From the NCBI GenBank assembly GCA_910584615.1, contig CAJUAM010000057.1, positions 1 to 9,804 on the forward strand: a stretch of DNA of 9,804 bases, in the 5' to 3' direction. The DNA is from an uncultured Dorea sp. Lineage in GTDB: Bacteria; Bacillota; Clostridia; Lachnospirales; Lachnospiraceae. Both the position numbers and the translations under genes were made by a program. This document shows, in pieces, positions 5,981 to 9,804 of this stretch. A model generated the notes under the pieces. It was not told where the DNA came from and did not search any database. It was given only the letters and a program-made list of their open reading frames with translations. How positions within the stretch are numbered: position 1 is the first letter of the stretch; each line of letters opens with the position of its first letter.

Positions 5981-7213
5981 ATGAAAGATTTATTTCAGAA
6001 ATGGAACAGCATAAGCCTTGTTAAACGGATCATCTGTGGTCTTGCCATCGGTATTATACTTGGCCTTGTTATTCCGCAGGCATCAGCAATCGGTATTCTT
6101 GGGGATTTATTCGTAGGGGCATTGAAGGGAGTAGCACCTATCCTGGTATTCTTCCTTGTTATGAGCGCATTGTGCCATATGGGCGCGGGCCAGAAGACGA
6201 ACATGAAATTCATCGTCATCCTGTACATCATGGGAAATCTTATCTCTGCTTTTACAGCAGTTATCGCATGTTTCGCTTTCCCGATCAAGCTTACATTTTC
6301 AGAGACAGCAGGTGCAGGAGATATTGCTCCTCCGAGCGGTATTACGGAAGTTCTTACCAATCTGCTCATGAATCTTGTTAAGAATCCGGTAGATTCTATC
6401 GTGAATGCAAATTATATCGGAATCTTGTTCTGGGCTATCATCTTCGGTATCGCTCTGAAGGCAGCCAGCGAAGGGACAAAGACCGCATTAGAGAATATCT
6501 CTGATGCTACGGCTACCGCTGTTAAGTGGATCATCAGCTTTGCTCCGTTCGGTATCATGGGTCTGATCTTCACAGTAATCTCCCAGCAGGGACTTGGCGT
6601 TCTTCTTGGATACGGAAAATTGATTATTGTGTTAGTAGGAAGTATGGCTGTTGTAGCACTGGTCATCAATCCGATCGTTGTATTCCTTTTTACAAAGCAG
6701 AATCCTTTCCCGCTTGTATTCAAGTGTTTGAAAGGAAGCTTTATCACTGCATTCTTCACAAGAAGCTCTGCTGCCAATATTCCGGTTAATATGGAGCTTT
6801 GTAAGGAACTTGGTCTGGATGAGGATACATATTCTATCTCCATACCTCTCGGCGCAACTGTTAACATGGCGGGCGCGGCGATCACCATCTCTGTTATGGC
6901 TCTCGCTACCGCGAATACTGTCGGCGTAAAGGTTGACTTCCTCACAGCGATCATCCTTTGTGTGCTTGCAGCGCTCAGTGCGGCAGGCGCATCAGGAGTT
7001 GCCGGTGGTTCACTGCTTCTTATCCCTATGGCCTGCAGCTTATTCGGTATCCCGAATGATGTTGCTATGCAGGCAGTAGGTGTTGGCTTTATCGTTGGTG
7101 TAATCCAGGATTCCTGCGAGACAGGTCTTAACTCCTCCACAGACGTTCTCTACACAGCCGTTGCTGAATTGAGAGACAGAAGATTACACCCGGAGAATTA
7201 CGCTTCCAAATAA
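5981..7213 (+). CDS. sstT: Sodium/serine-threonine symporter
   Basis: A membrane symporter of the DAACS (dicarboxylate/amino acid:cation) family that imports L-serine and L-threonine with Na+. It has 410 residues, about the E. coli SstT length (414), and matches it in wording throughout: GDLFVGALKGVAPILVF at 41-57, GQKTN at 70-74, DIAPPSGITEV at 114-124 and NYIGILFWAI at 144-153. The GltPh-fold substrate region is complete: the serine-rich hairpin FFTRSSAANIPVNMELC at 258-274, NMAGAAITI at 295-303 (the NMDGT position), the second hairpin ASGVAGGSLLLIP at 337-349, and QDSCETGLNSSTDVL at 376-390 in the last helix. The start is the first in-frame ATG; a stop lies in frame at 5960-5962 and no better start follows. 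Ribosome binding is unusual (see the leader hairpin). Divergence from tdh-kbl supports threonine as a relevant substrate. It is monocistronic, with its own terminator. Confidence 0.95.
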   Translation: MKDLFQKWNSISLVKRIICGLAIGIILGLVIPQASAIGILGDLFVGALKGVAPILVFFLVMSALCHMGAGQKTNMKFIVILYIMGNLISAFTAVIACFAFPIKLTFSETAGAGDIAPPSGITEVLTNLLMNLVKNPVDSIVNANYIGILFWAIIFGIALKAASEGTKTALENISDATATAVKWIISFAPFGIMGLIFTVISQQGLGVLLGYGKLIIVLVGSMAVVALVINPIVVFLFTKQNPFPLVFKCLKGSFITAFFTRSSAANIPVNMELCKELGLDEDTYSISIPLGATVNMAGAAITISVMALATANTVGVKVDFLTAIILCVLAALSAAGASGVAGGSLLLIPMACSLFGIPNDVAMQAVGVGFIVGVIQDSCETGLNSSTDVLYTAVAELRDRRLHPENYASK

Positions 7214-7255
7214 TATATCACAAAAATGATTTGAAAACTTCATAGCCGAAATCTT

Positions 7256-7285
7256 AAGGACCGCCCACCATGGACGGTCCTTTTT
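7256..7285 (+). terminator. Rho-independent terminator of sstT
   Basis: AAGGACCG (7256-7263) pairs with CGGTCCTT (7275-7282) around an 11-nt loop, followed by further T residues to 7285. It begins 42 nt after the sstT stop and ends 10 nt from the glyS stop on the other strand. On the minus strand the stem is followed only by TTAAGATTT, so it would be a weaker terminator for glyS. Confidence 0.88.
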
Positions 7286-7295
7286 ATGTCTTTAT

Positions 7296-8687
7296 TTACC
7301 ACTCAAATTTCTTTGCAAAATAAGCATCTAATTCATCAATTTTGATTCTTTCCTGCTCCATAGAATCACGGTCACGTACCGTAACTGCTCCATCTTCCTC
7401 AGAATCAAAATCATAAGTGACACAGAACGGAGTTCCGATCTCATCCTGACGGCGGTAACGCTTGCCGATATTTCCACGGTCATCAAACTCACAGTTATAT
7501 TTCTTAGAAAGCTGCGCGTACACTTTCTCAGCGCCTTCATTAAGCTTCTTGGACAGAGGCAGCACGCCGACTTTAACCGGAGCAAGCGCCGGATGGAAAT
7601 GAAGGACTGTTCTCTTATCTCCGCCCTCTAACTCTTCCTCGTCATATGCGCTGCACAGGAATGCAAGTACCATACGGTCTGCCCCCAGTGACGGCTCAAT
7701 AACATAAGGAACATACTTTGTCTTCTTCTCATCATCAAAGTAGCTTAAATCCTGCTTCGATGTATTAATATGCTGTGTCAGGTCAAAATCTGTCCTGTCA
7801 GCGATACCCCAGAGTTCTCCCCATCCAAATGGGAACAAGAATTCCACATCAGTCGTAGCCTTACTGTAATGGCTCAGCTCCTCCGGAGTATGGTCACGAT
7901 AACGTACCTCCTCCTCACTGAGTCCAAGCTTCTTCAGCCAGTCAAGACAGAACTGCTTCCAATACGCGAACCACTCAAGGTCTGTATCCGGCTCGCAGAA
8001 AAACTCTAACTCCATCTGTTCAAACTCTCTTGTACGGAAAGTAAAATTACCCGGCGTAATCTCGTTACGGAAAGATTTACCGATCTGACAGATACCAAAT
8101 GGAATCTTCTTTCTGGAAGTACGCTGCACATTCTTAAAATTCACAAATATCCCCTGTGCTGTCTCCGGCCTTAAATACACTGTATTCTTTGCATCCTCTG
8201 TGACACCCTGAAATGTCTTGAACATCAGATTGAACTCACGGATCTCTGTAAAATCATGCTTCCCGCATGTAGGACATGGAATCTCATGTTCCTTAATATA
8301 GTTCTCCATCTGCTCATGGCTCCATCCATCGATCGTATCTCCGATATCAAGTCCTTTTTCCTTGGCGTAATCCTCAATCATCTTATCCGCGCGGAAACGC
8401 TCATGGCACTCCTTACAATCCATCAGCGGATCACTGAAGCCTCCCAGATGTCCGCTGGCCACCCATGTCTGAGGATTCATCAGAATCGCGCAGTCAACGC
8501 CTACATTATAGGGCGACTCCTGAACGAACTTCTGCCACCATGCTCGTTTTACATTGTTCTTGAGTTCCACACCAAGATTGCCGTAATCCCACGTATTCGC
8601 AAGGCCTCCGTATATCTCCGAACCGGGATATACAAAACCTCTCGACTTTGCCAAAGCCACAATCTTTTCCATCGTCTTTTCTACCAT
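7296..8687 (-). CDS. glyS: Glycyl-tRNA synthetase, single-chain type
   Basis: A class II aminoacyl-tRNA synthetase that charges tRNA-Gly with glycine in the cytoplasm. This is the homodimeric type with one polypeptide (463 residues), not the separate alpha and beta subunits of E. coli. Features: N-terminal FVYPGSEIYGG at 18-28 and NTWDYGNLG at 31-39; a zinc site formed by C91/C94 and C138/C141; YLRPETAQGIFVNF at 171-184; motif 2 around FRNEITPG at 206-213 and RTREFEQMELEFF at 218-230; motif 3 EPSLGADRMVLAF at 331-343 with R338; and the anticodon-binding domain from about 369 to the end, including IGKRYRRQDEIGTPFCVT at 407-424. The ATG at 8687 has GAGG 7 nt upstream. It is monocistronic and convergent with sstT. 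Its promoter lies at 8782-8810, and the roughly 87-nt leader is too short for a T-box and lacks the conserved T-box core. Confidence 0.96.
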   Translation of the reverse strand: MVEKTMEKIVALAKSRGFVYPGSEIYGGLANTWDYGNLGVELKNNVKRAWWQKFVQESPYNVGVDCAILMNPQTWVASGHLGGFSDPLMDCKECHERFRADKMIEDYAKEKGLDIGDTIDGWSHEQMENYIKEHEIPCPTCGKHDFTEIREFNLMFKTFQGVTEDAKNTVYLRPETAQGIFVNFKNVQRTSRKKIPFGICQIGKSFRNEITPGNFTFRTREFEQMELEFFCEPDTDLEWFAYWKQFCLDWLKKLGLSEEEVRYRDHTPEELSHYSKATTDVEFLFPFGWGELWGIADRTDFDLTQHINTSKQDLSYFDDEKKTKYVPYVIEPSLGADRMVLAFLCSAYDEEELEGGDKRTVLHFHPALAPVKVGVLPLSKKLNEGAEKVYAQLSKKYNCEFDDRGNIGKRYRRQDEIGTPFCVTYDFDSEEDGAVTVRDRDSMEQERIKIDELDAYFAKKFEW

Positions 8688-8781
8688 AGCTCAACCTCAC
8701 CTTCTTAAGTTTCCTTCTTTTTTGGCATAGTAATTATTGTTTTATCAGGCTGTCATGCTGAAAAAATATCATGTTCATATT

Positions 8782-8810
8782 AGTATAACGTTAAGTTTAA
8801 AGCATTGCAA
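8782..8810 (-). promoter_or_regulatory. Sigma-A promoter of glyS
   Basis: TTGCAA (8805-8810), a 17-nt spacer and TATACT (8782-8787) on the minus strand. The start is predicted near 8775, giving a leader of about 87 nt. Confidence 0.7.
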
Positions 8811-8898
8811 GCTTTTTATGCCTTAATCTGCCGTATAAGTTCATCAGGATAAATACAACACAGCCATCTTATAAGCCGGCTTGTACATGATTTTGAAC

Positions 8899-8927
8899 TT
8901 GTGATTTCCTCCCATCAGTGCTATAAT
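8899..8927 (+). promoter_or_regulatory. Sigma-A promoter of the ECF S-component gene
   Basis: TTGTGA (8899-8904), a 17-nt spacer ending TGC and a perfect TATAAT (8922-8927). The TGC gives an extended -10, which makes up for the poor -35. The start would be near 8934, about 54 nt before the ATG. Confidence 0.7.
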
Positions 8928-8947
8928 ACCTCCGTATTTGTATTGTA

Positions 8948-8963
8948 TCCCGCTTAAGCGGGA
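8948..8963 (+). promoter_or_regulatory. 16-bp perfect palindrome in the ECF gene leader
   Basis: TCCCGCTTAAGCGGGA is a perfect palindrome starting about 14 nt after the predicted start point and ending 9 nt before the AGGAGG ribosome binding site. As DNA it could be an operator; as RNA it would form a GC-rich 6-bp hairpin with a UUAA loop. No regulator or ligand can be named. Confidence 0.6.
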
Positions 8964-8987
8964 ATGATAACAAGGAGGAATTGAATA

Positions 8988-9644
8988 ATGAAAACACAAA
9001 AACACGACACTCGTTGGATGGTCAGTGTTGCACTTATGGCAGCTATTGTCATCGTACTGGCAAACACACCGCTTGGTATGATCCAGCTTCCCATCATTAA
9101 GGCGACAACTGTTCATATCCCAGTCATCATCGGAGCTATTTTGCTTGGTCCTTTAGCAGGCGCAGTCCTTGGCTCAGTATTCGGTATCTGCTCGCTGATC
9201 AGCAATACTATGGCACCGACACTTTTATCCTTTGCGTTCTCTCCATTTATGAGCACATCGGGAATTCCCGGAGTACTGAAAGCCATCTGGATCTCCATAG
9301 GATGCCGGATCTTAATCGGTGTGGCAGCCGGATGGTTATGGATCGCGCTGAAGGAACTGAAGGTTAACCAGCTCATTGCATTGCCAATTGTGGGCTTTGC
9401 CGGTTCAATGGTTAATACTATCTCTGTCATGGGAAGTATTTATTTCTTATTCGCACAACAGTATGCCGAGGCAAAAGAAGTCGCAGTTACCGCTGTCTGG
9501 GGCCTTATCATGGGCACTGTTACAGCTTCCGGAATCCCGGAGGCAATTGCTGCCGCAATTCTTGTTCTCGCCCTTGGCAAAGTACTGATCCAGTCATTTA
9601 AAAGAATGAATGTCGGCACATCAAACACTCAGCCTGCAAAGTAA
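8988..9644 (+). CDS. ECF transporter S component, substrate unknown
   Basis: A substrate-binding membrane subunit of an energy-coupling factor vitamin or micronutrient transporter. It has 218 residues, normal for S components, with about six hydrophobic segments spanning most of the protein. Helix 1 holds an AxxxA motif (A15-A19 in VALMAAIVIVLA), the usual contact with the EcfT subunit. TPLGMIQLP at 27-35 and TTVHIPVIIGAILLGPLAGAVLG at 40-62 (the first two loop/helix blocks) match the PF12822-type S components that include RibU, PanT and FolT. A short hydrophilic tail follows residue 203. AGGAGG lies 9 nt before the ATG at 8988. No EcfA or EcfT gene is adjacent, so it is probably a group II S component sharing a distant ECF module. 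The vitamin cannot be named from the sequence; pantothenate is one option but unsupported by context. No terminator is visible before the tRNA gene. Confidence 0.85.
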   Translation: MKTQKHDTRWMVSVALMAAIVIVLANTPLGMIQLPIIKATTVHIPVIIGAILLGPLAGAVLGSVFGICSLISNTMAPTLLSFAFSPFMSTSGIPGVLKAIWISIGCRILIGVAAGWLWIALKELKVNQLIALPIVGFAGSMVNTISVMGSIYFLFAQQYAEAKEVAVTAVWGLIMGTVTASGIPEAIAAAILVLALGKVLIQSFKRMNVGTSNTQPAK

Positions 9645-9698
9645 TGACTTCAAACTAACACAACAAAATAAAAACTAAATATTTCATATATCTTCTAC

Positions 9699-9728
9699 TT
9701 GACATTTCCTGTCAAAGTATGTTATAAA
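9699..9728 (+). promoter_or_regulatory. Promoter of the tRNA-Trp gene, with an inverted repeat over the -35 box
   Basis: A perfect TTGACA (9699-9704), an 18-nt spacer and TATAAA (9723-9728). The -35 is the left arm of TTGACATTTCCTGTCAA (9699-9715), 6-bp arms with a 5-nt centre. A small 4-bp hairpin, GTGC/GCAC, lies at 9735-9747 just before the tRNA. Confidence 0.7.
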
Positions 9729-9751
9729 TAATTGGTGCGATAAGCACATAC

Positions 9752-9804
9752 AGGGGATTGGTCAAGTGGTATGATAGGGGTCTCCAAAACCTTTGGCGGG
9801 GGTT
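9752..9804 (+). tRNA. tRNA-Trp (anticodon CCA), 3' end cut by the window edge
   Basis: The cloverleaf can be followed to position 55. Acceptor strand AGGGGAT is at 9752-9758. The D stem GTCA pairs with TGAT (9761-9764 with 9772-9775) around loop AGTGGTA. The anticodon stem GGGGT pairs with ACCTT (9777-9781 with 9789-9793), including two G-U pairs at its base. The loop CTCCAAA at 9782-9788 places T33 before anticodon CCA at 9784-9786. The variable loop is TGGC, then T-stem GGGGG and the first TT of the T loop. The remaining 3' T stem and acceptor strand lie beyond the window, so the full gene would be about 71-72 nt. Confidence 0.9.

Larger units (their letters stand above)
8688..8987. other. 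Divergent glyS / ECF S-component promoter region
   Basis: A 300-bp non-coding stretch. The left part is the glyS leader and promoter, the right part the ECF promoter and leader. Between them, 8811-8898 holds a 10-bp palindrome, AAGCCGGCTT (8873-8882), and nothing else recognisable. No reading frame with a proper ribosome binding site was found, and no T-box, preQ1, TPP, FMN or cobalamin riboswitch core was recognised by eye. Confidence 0.6.

Noticed and set aside
6412..7140. 242-residue minus-strand reading frame over sstT
   Set aside because: A shadow of the membrane protein codons, rich in Pro/Ala/Thr/Ile; sstT matches its family over this whole length.
8799..8815. Small AAAGC/GCTTT hairpin followed by T as a plus-strand terminator
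   Set aside because: The stem is five mostly AT pairs, overlaps the glyS -35 box, and no plus-strand transcript comes from upstream.
8688..8820. T-box riboswitch upstream of glyS
   Set aside because: Firmicute glyS genes often have one, but the leader from the predicted start is only about 87 nt and the conserved T-box core, AGGGTGG followed by ACCGCG, is absent on the minus strand.
8844..9116. 90-residue minus-strand frame overlapping the ECF promoter and gene start
   Set aside because: No credible ribosome binding site and low-complexity wording; it covers the ECF promoter, palindrome and conserved N-terminus.
1..9804. Mobile element, CRISPR, toxin-antitoxin or defence system
   Set aside because: All well-supported genes are metabolic, transport or translation genes with normal spacing; no transposase, integrase, repeat-spacer pattern or terminal inverted repeats were seen.

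Overview
The window looks like ordinary chromosome from a low-to-mid GC Clostridia bacterium, most likely a gut Lachnospiraceae. This is inferred from the gene set (pyruvate phosphate dikinase, single-chain GlyRS, stand-alone ECF S component, M18 aminopeptidase), the protein wording, strong AGGAGG-type ribosome binding sites and sigma-A promoters. No database search was possible. There is no sign of phage, IS element, CRISPR array or other accessory island.

Layout, left to right. (1) ppdK on the minus strand runs off the left edge and is broken: the reading frame shifts directly after the catalytic histidine. (2) An M18 zinc aminopeptidase gene, minus strand, has its own promoter region. (3) A tdh-kbl operon on the minus strand (threonine dehydrogenase, then 2-amino-3-ketobutyrate CoA ligase) ends in a clear terminator. 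(4) A 322-bp divergent control region holds promoters in both directions and several inverted repeats. (5) sstT on the plus strand is a Na+/serine-threonine symporter gene with its own terminator. (6) glyS on the minus strand, convergent with sstT, encodes glycyl-tRNA synthetase. (7) A 300-bp divergent promoter region follows. (8) An ECF transporter S-component gene lies on the plus strand. (9) The 5' two thirds of a tRNA-Trp(CCA) gene is cut by the right edge.

How the genes fit together: SstT would import threonine (and serine), Tdh oxidises threonine to 2-amino-3-ketobutyrate, and Kbl cleaves that to glycine plus acetyl-CoA. The transport and catabolic genes are divergent across one regulatory region, which suggests co-regulation. 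glyS uses the same product, glycine, but sits in a separate convergent unit, so that link may be coincidence. The other genes are housekeeping or unrelated.

The most noteworthy observation is the ppdK frameshift. It is best explained as a 31-bp deletion, possibly between short direct repeats, that removes the residues right after the phospho-accepting histidine and truncates the enzyme near its middle. I found no credible undescribed multi-gene system. The other items of interest are leader hairpins and operator-like palindromes at sstT, tdh, the aminopeptidase gene and the ECF gene.
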